A program made the translations under genes and the position numbers. Below the pieces are notes generated by a model, which made no database searches, was not told the origin of the DNA, and saw only the letters and a program-made list of their open reading frames with translations. Below are positions 10,974-21,800 of a stretch of 64,000 nt of DNA, piece by piece. Source of the stretch: Stromatinia cepivora (taxonomy: Eukaryota > Ascomycota > Leotiomycetes > Helotiales > Sclerotiniaceae); contig RCTD01000002.1 of NCBI GenBank assembly GCA_014898415.1, positions 2,108,001 through 2,172,000 of the forward strand, written 5' to 3'. The number at the start of each line of letters is the position of its first letter. The stretch's first letter is position 1.

Positions 10974-13060
10974 ATGAAATCAGTAATGAGTCTAGATTCC
11001 TCAGCTCCAATACAGCCTAGTGGCATTAGTACCATACCGGTATTTGAGTCAACCGAAATCGAGGAGTCATCCATTTCAATTCCCCCTCATCCTTTAGGTG
11101 TAAAGCCATCAGGAAACCAATATACCGCTACCAGCAATGCCCGTTACGCCATAGGGCTTTTTCAAATATTGCCGGATGAAGTGGTGGCCATAGTATTGGA
11201 ATCTTTGGATCCCGAATTGTTAGGCTTACTTGGTTCAACTTGCAAATTTCTATATGCATTCTGTCGATCTGAAGAATTTTGGAAACCCTTATTCATTGAG
11301 TGAGTAATTGTGAATCTCTTTTTTAACTTGTTTCTTATTTTACTGTGTCTCATGATGGATCGAATATTTTGCCGCTTTTTCTTACTCGATTTCATCTCAA
11401 TTGGTAAATCAAATGGTTCCGCGTTCCTGTTTTAGGTGATTGGAGTCATTGTTGGGAAAGACAATATAAGTTATTCCTTTGAAACTGGGGCTTAGATATT
11501 CCAATAGCTGAGCCATTGTCATATTCCAGAGGGAGAATGATGTTTATGGGATTACGGGGGAGAGGGGGGCTTTTCTAGACACCAAACGTTTATTGACTAG
11601 TTCTTTTTGAAAAGCTGGAAGAGATTATCTGTATTTCCTATCGAAGCAATTATTGGTCGTTACAGTGTTTGATCGCAGTATGGAGATTTTCAGTGGATAT
11701 AAGTTGCTTGGAGATTAGAAAGAGCCAAACATCAAGTGATATTCTCAAATATCCAACACCTTTCCCAACCTAGGGAATGTATATAGAATACCTCCAATAG
11801 ATATCATTCACCCTCAAATTCACAATTACATGCACAAATGTACCATAATTCTCACCTGATCTGACTGCTAACCAAGATATCAGGTCTCCAGCATCAAAAT
11901 CAGGTTCCTTTGAATGGCGAGGCTCATGGCGTGCTACATTCCTCAATACAGACGACAGCAATCTCACAAAGATCCAATGTAACAATGTCTTCTCAGACGT
12001 CTTATACCGACCATTCCTCTGCACCCACACCCCACTAACCCCCTACACAACAAACATACCCCACAAGAACCAAATCACGCGACTCGAAAACCTCACCCCA
12101 GAAGAATTCACCTCAACCTGGAGCGACAAACCCTTCATCCTAACCAAGCCCGTGCACGAATGGCCCGCCTACCATTCCTGGGATACCGAAGCCCTCCTCC
12201 AACAACACCGCGACACCAAATTCCGCGCCGAAGCCGTCGACTGGTGCCTCAAAACCTACATCCAATACATGAACCACAGCAACGACGAATCACCCCTGTA
12301 CCTCTTCGACCGGGATTTCATCTCCAAGATGAACCTCCATACCACCAAAGACACCCCAACCCCTCCCTACCATATCCCCTCCTGCTTCGGCGAAGATCTC
12401 TTCACAGTCCTCGGTCCCAACCGTCCGGACGATAAATGGTTAATCGTTGGACCCGCCCGCTCAGGCTCCACCTACCACAAAGATCCCAACGCAACCTCTG
12501 CCTGGAACGCCGTACTGCGCGGCTCAAAATACTGGATCATGTTTCCATCGACGCCCTCTTCTCCTCCTCCTCCAGGTGTTTACGTCAGCGCTGATCAATC
12601 CGAAGTTACTTCACCCTTATCCATAGCCGAATGGCTCCTCGGTTTTCACGCCGAAGCGCGTCGTACTCCAGGCTGTGTAGAGGGTGTTTGTGTTTCGGGG
12701 GAAGTTCTTCATGTTCCCAGTGGATGGTGGCATTTGGTGGTTAATTTAGATGCTAGTATAGCCATCACACAGAATTTTGTGCCACGTGCACATTTAGTAG
12801 GGGTGTTGTCTTTCTTAAGAGATAAAGCGGATCAAGTGTCTGGATTTAAGAAAGAAGTGGTAGATCCATATGCAATGTTTGTGGATGGGATGAAGAGAGA
12901 GTATCCCGAGTTATTGGAGGAAGCGATGGCGGAGTTGGAGAGGAGAGCCGAAGGGAGGAAAAGGAAGTGGGATGTGGCTGTTGCGAGTGGGGATGGGGAT
13001 GAGAAAGCCGGGGGCTTTAGTTTTGGATTTGGTGGGGATAGTGATGAGGAGGTGCCTTAG
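10974..13060 (+). CDS. F-box and JmjC-domain protein (JMJD6-like)
   Basis: Two exons (10974-11299, 11884-13060), 500 aa. An F-box covers residues about 63-105 (ILPDEVVAIVLESLDPELLG). After splicing, SFEWRGSWRATFL leads into the JmjC fold. The iron ligands are visible: H307-K-D309 in STYHKDPNATSAWNA and H392 in HVPSGWWH, followed by NLDASIAITQNF. The family comprises Fe(II)/2-oxoglutarate hydroxylases or demethylases; the F-box suggests linkage to an SCF ubiquitin ligase. The substrate is unknown. The 584-nt intron is unusually long but its GTGAGT donor and CTAAC...ATATCAG acceptor are good, and I found no alternative splice that avoids stops. Start 10974 is preferred over an in-frame upstream ATG at 10860. 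Confidence 0.85.
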
Positions 13061-13562
13061 ACTTAGGAATATGCTAAGGTGCTTCAATCCTATCTTGAAT
13101 ATAGGGACGTAAATAACATATTGCAGCCGAGCGTTTGGCTGTCTAGGCGACCAGAGGTTATGCTATAATGGCACGAGTGCAAGATACTCTTGATGCAACA
13201 ATTGCGAAGAGTACGAAATTCGCTAATAGCTTCCCTTCATGATAAACCCCGAGATTCAGTTGATCCAGCTCTTGAATATTGATATGCAAACCGATACTCC
13301 CCCATTATGAAATTGATCACTTCCCATTCGACTGCAGCTTTCTTCGAGACTCCATAGGTATTTCAACGTAGACCAGCTTTTCTTCCTTCCGAATTTCCAA
13401 GAACGCCTATCATACCCCATACCCGATTTCCGTATCATATTCCATTGTCCCCAGTCAGCAAATCCAATTCAAACACCAAACCCCTGTAGCCTCAAGATTT
13501 CCATCTCAATCACAAAGAAGTGACAATCATCACAACACAAAACTCCCCACCTTCACATCCGC
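13061..13562. other. Convergent intergenic spacer
   Basis: Between two converging genes. No coding frame is supported; it presumably carries both 3' UTRs. Confidence 0.5.
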
Positions 13563-14353
13563 TTATTTCCTCGTAGCTCCAAAATTAGTCCTCGCCTTCT
13601 TATTCCCCGTTGATTCTTTCGTATCCGTTTCACTATCATCGCCCCCAGCCATCTTCTTGTTTTTTTTGCCTTTCCCGGAAGAAGTAGATGTAGGCGTTGC
13701 ATGATTCGAGGAACTCTCCCCGTTCTTTTGAAAACTCATCGATAGAGGCGTAGGTGCCATAGCTGCAACTGGTGTCGAAGCTCCCGACGGTGCCGGAGAA
13801 TCCTATTTCATATCTCCCATTAGTCTTCATTCAAATTGCATGCGAATTTCCTCATTCTTTCAGAGTTTTATGCCCAGCATGCGCATTCGCTTGAATTCCC
13901 GTTTCACCACTCCCTTCTATTTCCTCTATTTCCTCCCTTCCCTCCCCATCACATCACAACAGAAAAACCCCCAAGTAAGACAGCTCAACTCACAACATTC
14001 ACTCTCCAACTATGCGAACTCCCACTAAACGGTCTATCCGTTCCCCCCACCGCCGCACTTTTCCTGCCTGTCCCAGCACCCCTTCCCACCCCTCCTACAC
14101 CCGCACCCTTTGCATACCCATCAAACCCATTAATGATGTTCCCCTGCGGCGTCTCATCCAAGTACTCCGTTTCCTTCCTAAAAATACTGTCTTCACTCAG
14201 CGCCAAAATCCGATCGAGATTCCTCTTCTGCTCCAATAACTGTTTGAGTTTTCGACGCGTTTCCTCATAGTAAGGAAGGCCTGCCGTAGGATCCGCAGTA
14301 CGATTTTCCTTCGAGGCGCTACCGGTCGCAGTGGGTGGTTTATTGGAGTCCAT
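13563..14353 (-). CDS. eaf6: Chromatin-modification protein Eaf6
   Basis: Two exons (14353-13994, 13802-13563), 199 aa. The start is set at MDSNKPP, since upstream in-frame sequence looks like leader. The diagnostic Eaf6 helix is present (LPYYEETRRKLKQLLEQKR, then RILALSEDSIFRKETEYL), followed by TPQGNIINGFDGYAKG. Eaf6 is a small subunit of the NuA4 histone acetyltransferase complex. The C-terminal part is Ser/Pro-rich with a basic KGKKNKK patch. The splice joins RVNV to DSPAPSG. A second possible donor six bases upstream of the motif also keeps frame, so two residues' worth of end uncertainty remains. Confidence 0.88.
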
Positions 14354-14913
14354 ACTGGGGTGCTGTTGAATGAGGTGAGGGATTGGGTAATATAGCTGAG
14401 GTGCGATGGTACATATGGATTGGGTCTCATAAAAGGAGCAGGAAGCTTGGGCGAAAGATACAAAGTGGAAAGCTTGGTGCACGGATAAAAAATGGTAGCT
14501 TTTTGCTCTTATCCGCTTATCGAAGCTTGTGATAATCAAATTTTGGGGAGAGCCTCTAAATGAATAATTTCGTTCTAGAAGTCTGCGGCTTGAGATAGGG
14601 CTGAGGCTGAACCAGGAATAAACCTTGGAAAGCCTGAAGCTCTGGCTTCAATTTTCATCTACATTGCATTGGTTTGAGAACAATTTTCTGGGTGCAATGC
14701 TCACTAACCTACATATCAAAACTAATCTTAGAACAGTAACTATGTGTATTACTATTTAAATCATGACATAGCGGGTAGTTGTTGAGACTTAAACTGATTG
14801 TAGTATCGCGTTGTGCAAGTAGAAAACTAATCTTGTAAATATATTTCCTTCTATGTGCCAGCTATTCCCTAGTGCCATGGCCCTGCGTATGCCTGAATCG
14901 ATTGATATATTCC
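14354..14913. other. Intergenic region between two minus-strand genes
   Basis: Promoter side of eaf6 and 3' side of the PWI/SR gene. Nothing distinctive is seen. Confidence 0.5.
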
Positions 14914-16692
14914 TCAATGAGCGTTAGCATGAGATATTGAATGTTCAGTGGTACTCGAAGCTCTCATCTTCTTGATTTTTTCCCTTAACAATTTTTCTCG
15001 TAATTCAGTGGCCAATTTCTGCGGATCTTTTCTCGGATTCTGATGTCAAAAAGACGGGTCAGCGAGATAACGAACGTAAACTTAGTCGGGTCTTCTTTCG
15101 ATACAAATGAGAATCTCCTCTTGCCTTATGAATCACTACCTACCTCTGCAGGTTCGGCAGATCTAGCTAGTCTTGTGGCTTCGACGTCTCGAGTTGGCGA
15201 TCCCCTATCGCGTTTTACTTCAGCATCAGTCCTTTTGTCTCTTCCCTCCTCTACACCTGAAGAGCTATCTCTTCTTCTTCGGTTTGCGGGTTCATATCTT
15301 TGCATAGAACGACGTCTCCCATGATCATTCCTTCCATTGCGACTTTCGTCATTTACAGAATTGCTACGACGTCTAGCGGGGGGAGAAGCACTCCGGCTGA
15401 TACTTCGCGTTGGTCGCCTCGCATCGCGACTAGCTCGTCTACCATTCCCGGCAGGGCTGAGGGGTGACGCAGTTCTCTTCCTTGGAGCTGGGCTTCGGCT
15501 TAATGATGGAGAAGTGGATCGAGACCTAGATCTAGAACTCGTGTTGCGACGACGGTATCTGCGAGACTTCGGAGGTGGAGAGCGACTTAAAGATTCAGTT
15601 GTAGCTCTTCTCCGCTTTCGAGGTGGGGAGCGAGATTCGGATGGCGAAGGGGTTCTACGCCGAGGTCTTCTCTCTGGGCTTCTCGCACGTCCTCTACCAC
15701 CTCTGCCACGGTTGCGCCTGTCTGGCGATCTGGACCTCCGTCTACGAGGTGACGGTGACCGAGATTGTGAAACGGATCGGCTGCGTCGTCTGGGTGGAGA
15801 TCGCGATGAGGACTTTGATCTTGAAGGTGACCTAGAGCGCGATAAAGATGGTCTTCGTCTATCGTCCCGTCTACCACGCCCTGCAGGAACGTAAGTATCA
15901 AATTCTCTTCGAGGTGGCGGACCATAATCTCTATTGTCTCGCCCTCCACGTGGTGACCTTGAATATCTTGGACCTCTTCGATCAAATCCTCTGCCACCAC
16001 TTCGATCAAAATCTCTGTCCCCACGACCACCGCGCCAGCTATCTCCTCCTCCTCGCCCACGTCCGCCGCGATCGCCTCGTTCGCGGTTTCTTATTGCATG
16101 CATTTCGCGGTCTCTCCGTTCACCATCTTCGCGGCGTCGACGTGCCTCATCTGCAGCCTGCTCAGCTTGTATCTAGTCGGATGTTAGTCAATAATCCCCC
16201 AGTCTTAAGCTATTTGTACCTTTTCTTGTAAGAGTTCCAACTTTTTCGCCTCAAGAAGTTCCTTGGGAACGCCTTGAGGATTAGTCTGCGCACTCAGACA
16301 AAGTTTCCATAATTCTTTACAAAAACCCGGGGTATCTTTGTCGAGAAAACCAGTAAGTTGTATTTGTAGCTTTTTAATGTCCGGCTGCAAACAATATTAG
16401 CTTAGTGTGGCATAATATCAAAAAGATACCTACATATCGAGAACCCTCAATAAGATTAAAGCACAGTTCAATCACAACATCATCTTCAGCTCCTAATATA
16501 TCTGATATCTTTCCTGCGATCCATCTGCGTTGCACAACAAAGTCAGCTTGTCTTTCACTTCGTCTGTAGCTTCAAGCTCGTTTGAACGTACTTTTTCATA
16601 ACCTCCAAATTAACCTTCTGAAAGTCGACTTTCTGGTTGAATTCAGGTGGAAATTTGGTCGCCTTGAGTAGTTTCGCATCAACAGAAGTCAT
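14914..16692 (-). CDS. PWI-domain SR-related splicing factor (SRm160/SRRM1-like)
   Basis: Five exons (16692-16592, 16524-16434, 16384-16220, 16172-15144, 15039-14914), 503 aa. Residues about 25-105 form a PWI domain (FQKVNLEVMKKWIAGKISD; IELCFNLIEGSRYPDIKKL), a nucleic-acid-binding fold of splicing factors. After a charged linker comes an RGG-like stretch (GGRGRGGGDSWRGGRGDRD) and then about 200 residues of dense RS/SR dipeptides. The last exon supplies a conserved basic C-terminus, PQKLATELREKLLREKIKK; without that splice the frame ends early. It probably acts in nuclear pre-mRNA splicing and 3'-end processing and would be regulated by SR-protein kinases. The repetitive Arg/Ser coding produces several long antisense frames that are not genes. 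Confidence 0.9.
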
Positions 16693-17332
16693 GGTGACTG
16701 CTGTTAGAGGCTATTGATGTTGGGATAAGATGTGGTTAAGTTTGTGGTTTAATGTACAAAGTACGAGTTACTTGGAGCACTTGAGCTCGCGAGATAATAA
16801 AATACCTACTAGGCAATCCACGCGCGTTCTAGGTTCTACCGTCACACGGCATGACTCGCTTATGTAAGCATTCTTCACATCGAATGACTCGTTGCAACGA
16901 TAAAACATTCTTGAACAACGAATTCAAAAGCAAACATTTCATTTTGATTGGATTTGATTTTGTAGGCAATTACTGGGATTCAAGGATGCTCTATTTCATT
17001 GAGGATCGAGAGACAGCTGATATCGATGACTATTGTAGAGTATTGATTCGAGATGAAGATTTGAATTCTGTCAATTTATCTGCTTCTAATCGGATTATCT
17101 ACAACAATTTTCCAAACTCTATACAAATACTCCAGATAAGCCGATGTTGGTACTGCCGCCCCTGTTGCCCGCCCGACCTCCCTTTTTCTCGCCAAGATAC
17201 TTACTTCACTTCATGTTGCATTTCTGCAGTAATAACCTGAAGCCTTCAGATAAGTATACAAGAATATTGTCCTGAAAATGAAGTTTGAGACTGTCATCCT
17301 TGCGCTTAGTACAACACCAGGTGATAGAGATC

Positions 17333-17524
17333 CTACATAACGGAGACCAATAGAATGTTCGAAGTCGCAAAGGAACTGGAAAATTGGCCTATCAGTCCGA
17401 TCATGAATTTGGGACGTGAGTGCTCACCAGGGGGTTTGTTGATTTGAGCCGTTTTGTTCTGGGATCGACCGAGCAAAATAGTGAATAACAGGACGAGTGT
17501 CAGAAAACCCCCATGCTTGAACAT
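17333..17524 (-). CDS. Possible small secreted or membrane peptide (doubtful)
   Basis: A 63-aa frame opening with a signal-like segment, FLTLVLLFTILLG, directly after MFKHGG. A consensus donor GTGAGC lies after NKPPG (near 17425), so the real product, if any, may be spliced to a downstream exon I could not identify with confidence. There is no conserved domain or cysteine pattern. It could equally be chance. Confidence 0.2.
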   Translation of the reverse strand: MFKHGGFLTLVLLFTILLGRSQNKTAQINKPPGEHSRPKFMIGLIGQFSSSFATSNILLVSVM

Positions 17525-18327
17525 TATGAGAGGAGAGAGATATATTGTAATGATGTTTATTACATCAATATAATACTTTGATGCACCTCTCCCAACTCTC
17601 AACTCTCAACTTCAAGCTCCAGCTCCAGCTCTGTCATAATCAACACTTCCCAAAGCTACGCAAAGTCTTATTTACAACGATCGTCCATTCTCACAAGAAT
17701 ACCTAAGTCAGAGGTGAAGGACGACAACCCATCGTGACGTAACTCCGCGCAGAAATGGTGCGGAAAGAATTGAACAATATCACTATGAAGAACAGTCATA
17801 CGAGGGGAAAATGGTTTTGCTGAAGTGGATATGGATTAATTATCGTAAACGGAACAAGCTTATTATCAGAGTAATCCCAATTTACCACTAGAAGACTATC
17901 ACCGCAAATACGCCATCACAGAGAATTGATGTGGATTCATCGCCGTGGAAATAGAAACATGACACGCATGAATGAAGATGGTATTAATTACCCCTGCGAA
18001 ATTAAGTAGCTTGAAAAAAGCATTCATAGGTTTACCACCGTGAAGAAGAGAAGAAGAATGCTCGTCTCATAAAAAAGAATGCTACATCCAAAATATATCA
18101 TGGGCAACTACCAATTAATTATCTTCTCCCCAGCCCAAGTATCCATCCTACGCAGCAAGCGAATATAAAAATATAAGTCAATCTTACCTCTTCATCAGGA
18201 AAAAGATGGCTGCCGTAGTTACCATTTCATTATTCTGGAATCTATAATAAATTAAACATCCAAAGTGTTCAAGATGCAGGGCTTTTCTAAAAAAAATTAA
18301 AAAAATGCTCCAAGTCATTTGACATCA

Positions 18328-18731
18328 TCATAGTCTCAATAAAAACGCGACATTGAAAATAGGTATCACTTTCGGCCCGCTTTTCCTTTATAGAGAAAGT
18401 ACTAGTATTAGACCTACGATTCTAGGCAATTCATGAATGGTAGTTATGTCAACTAGTCTTGAGTTCAAGTGCGTAACTAATATCTACTCCTCTGATGTAA
18501 GATAATCGAATTATAGCGTTTCTACCCCAATATGAAGATAGAGATGGGTGCCACTCGTGAGGTGTCGCACCAGGGAACAAAATTGTTTGATGATGACTAT
18601 TTCCTTGTCAAGGACTGAATTGAACATTGGAGCTTTTCGATTTCACTGCCCGAAACCATTCATAGCCTTCATGAAAGACAGACATTGGGATATCACTTTC
18701 AACCTGCCTTTTCCTTAAAAGAGGGTACGGA
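18328..18731 (+). repeat. Degenerate direct repeat pair
   Basis: Two segments of about 71 bp (18328-18398 and 18661-18731) share CATAG, GACATTG, TATCACTTTC and CTTTTCCTT in the same order. Differences include several C/T and G/A transitions. This may be an old duplication or relic of a mobile sequence; the match is imperfect and judged by eye. Confidence 0.45.
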
Positions 18732-18870
18732 ATCAAAATTAGGGTCGGGAGTGAGTAATCATTGGTGAGGATAAGCTTGGCTTCAAATCATAATTACTAT
18801 TGGATTCCTTCTGCACGCTAGATACATAAGAAGATATGAGACCATGTGTTTGTTCATTAAAAAAAATCAT

Positions 18871-21800
18871 TTACAATGGCTTGCCACCAATGAAATCGGA
18901 CCACCTGCGAACTTCTCCTGGAATACCTTCCTTGCGAGGAAGTTTCTCGTTCATACATTGGGCAAAGAGCTCAGCAGTCTGGAAAGGGTTAGCATAGGAT
19001 CTCTAAGGAATGAGGAAATGTCTTTTACCTTTGGCTCCATGAAGAGAGGAACACCGAAATCGACAGCGTTCCGGCGCATAACGTAGTCGGTATCTTGGAC
19101 GGTCTTGCCTCTAGCGAGTGCAAGATTGAAAACACCACGGATATCGTACTTCTTGAAAACTTCTCTTAAAGCTCTCTTGTCCTCCTTGGGGAATTCAATA
19201 ACTTCAACACTGACACCACCCTTAGCAGTCGATTCCAAGAACTTCTTGACTTCATGTTCGGCAGCGTAAAGTTTGTAACCCAATGGGGATAGGTAGTCGA
19301 CGATCTTAGTAAGAGAAGTCTTGGAAATATCACCGCCGAAAAGAAGACCTTCACCTGGTTCTGGCATACGGAAGTTCATGGTTGATTGAAGAGAAGCCCA
19401 GTAAGCCTCGACGAGATCCTTACCGAAGCAAGCAATTTCACCAGTACTGGACATTTCAACACCCAAGAATGGATCAGCGCCAGCAAGACGAGTCCATGAG
19501 AATTGAGGAACCTTAGTGGCGAGGTAATCACGCTTGATTGCCATGAGATCCTGGGGTTCAGGGACATTCTGGCCTACAAGAGCCTTGGTAGCAACATCAA
19601 TGAAGTTGACACCAAGAACCTTGCTGACGAATGGGAAGGAACGGGATGCACGCAAGTTACATTCGATGACCTTCAGCTGTGGAAGACCTCCTTCAGGGTC
19701 CTCAGCCTTGATGATTTGCATATTGAAAGGACCGGTAATGCTCCAGGCCTTGGCAACCTTTTCAGCAATCTCCTTAACACGGTCCATTGTAGTTTGATCG
19801 AGAGAAGCAGGTGGTAGAACGAGAGTAGCGTCACCAGAGTGAACACCAGCCTGCTCTACGTGCTCACTGACAGCGTGGAGAATGAGTTTACCGTTAGATC
19901 CAACACCATCCACATCAATTTCTTCGGCACCTTCGATGAATTTAGTAATGACAACTGGATGGTCGGGGGAAACATTGCTGGCAGCTTCGAGTTTCTCTTT
20001 GAGCTCATCTTTGCCTCGAATGACAGTCATAGCTGCGCCTGACAAGACATAACTGGGGCGAACGAGTACTGGATAGTTAACTTCCTCGGCAAAAGCCTCG
20101 GCATCTGCAACGGAGGTGAGTTCCTTCCAGGCTGGCTGATCAACTCCAATGCTGTCCAAGATGGCAGAGAACTTTTGTCTATCTTCTGCTTTGTCGATGT
20201 CCTTAGGATCTGTTCCTAGGATCTTGGCTCCTCCTGTCTCCTGCAGACGGAGAGCAATGTTTTGTGGGAGTTGACCTCCCACAGAAACAACAACTCCAGT
20301 AGCGGTCTCAAGTTCGTAGATATCCATTACACGTTCGTAGCTCAATTCTTCGAAGTAGAGTTTGTCGGCAGTATCGAAATCTATTTTTTATGTTAGCTGG
20401 GATGACTATGATGGAATTGGAAAAGATAACGTACCTGTGCTATAAGTCTCGGGGTTGTACATTGAGGGAGTCAGTATTGGTTCAAAGTGGGGGAGTCCAG
20501 CAGACTCACGTTAATCATGACGGTTTTCTTGCCCATTTCTCTCAGAGCAAGAGTTGCACTAACAGCACACCAATCAAATTCGACTGAGCTACCAATTCTG
20601 TACACACCACTTCCCAAAATAATAGTTCCATGATCATCAAAGGTAACGTCGTGAGTTGTTGCATTGTATGTAGTGTACTAGAACATTGGAAGGTTAGATT
20701 TTCTTTTCCCCAGCAAAACTAGAAACTTGTATCATCCAAACAAAACTGGGCATTCCAATATTGTCGATTATCCAAAACAAACTGAGATAATCAAATCTAC
20801 TAGGAAATCCAGATCAAGTAAGGTATTCAAACCGAGTGAGATATCCAGAGAGAGTGAGATGCCCGAACCATGTGAAGTATTCAAATCCAATGAAAAACTC
20901 CAATGAAATGAGATTCTCAATATCTGATTGAAACATCTAAACAGAATTGAACATAAAGGGGGTAAGGAATGTCCTTCGAAAAATTGCCCAGTTGAAATAT
21001 ACAGCCCAAATTGGACATTGAGGGCTGGGAAATATCCCAAGACAAATATACCTAGTTAAACATCCAACTAGAATAAACTTCAAATCGAGTAGAACTCTCA
21101 GAACGAAGTTGGAAACCCAAACCAAGCCAAATGTCCGAATCAAATTTAGATGTCCAAACCTAGCTGGATATCCAATTGAAGTTTGAAGGCCAAACTATGT
21201 GAAGTGTTCAAGACGGAAGCTGGTCATTCAAACAGACTTGGATATTCAAATAAATCTGGACTTCCAAATAAAGCTGAACATCGTGATATAGTTGGGCATC
21301 TGGATAGAGCGGAATCTCCAAACATACCCCGCCATTCAAAGGAGATAGATGGACAGAGCTTTTCAATAGACTTAAACGTCCTGAAAGGGTTTGAACATCC
21401 AAACAGGAAATAAAAGTGGATATTCAACCAAGATTGGGTATCCAGAAAACATTCAACGGTAAAACATAGTCGGATGTTCAAACATGCCGAACGAAAAAAG
21501 ACTTCAAGACAGCGAGGAGAAAAAGGGAAAAGCTCACCAGATAATTTGTGGAAGCTATTGAAAATTGGGAGTCAGCAATTGCCTATCAAGGAAAGAGTTT
21601 GAAGGGGAAAATGGAATGAAAGCTGTCTTGGGAAATAAAAATTACGAACCTGGAAACTCGGCAGCAAGAGTATCGATTCTCTTGACGAAGGGAGTGATAC
21701 CAAAGCTCTTTCTGCTGGCCCGAACTTCGTCTTCAGTGGAGTTAACGGCATTGGCGATTTGTTTGTCAGAGAAACCCAGTTTCTTTGCCTTTTGAATGAT

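Larger units (their letters stand above)
16693..18870. other. Gene-poor region
   Basis: About 2.2 kb. Apart from a doubtful small secreted-peptide frame (17333-17524) I see no gene. It holds the promoter of the PWI gene on the left and the 3' flank of the carbamoyl phosphate synthase gene on the right. A degenerate direct repeat lies at 18328-18398 and 18661-18731. Confidence 0.5.

Noticed and set aside
15337..15894. Long plus-strand frame of 185 codons
   Set aside because: It is the antisense of the Arg/Ser-rich part of the PWI gene; the repeat codons avoid stops on the other strand.
15587..16060. Minus-strand frame of 157 codons, Glu/Val/His-rich
   Set aside because: It is an alternate frame of the same RS-rich exon and lacks any domain.
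16851..17240. Plus-strand frame of 129 codons
   Set aside because: No domain, irregular composition, no splice signals and no homologous pattern recognised.
20700..21490. CRISPR-like array or coding repeat
   Set aside because: The 18-nt units have no distinct spacers, the host is eukaryotic, and the units lie within an intron; minus-strand six-residue patterns merely follow the period.
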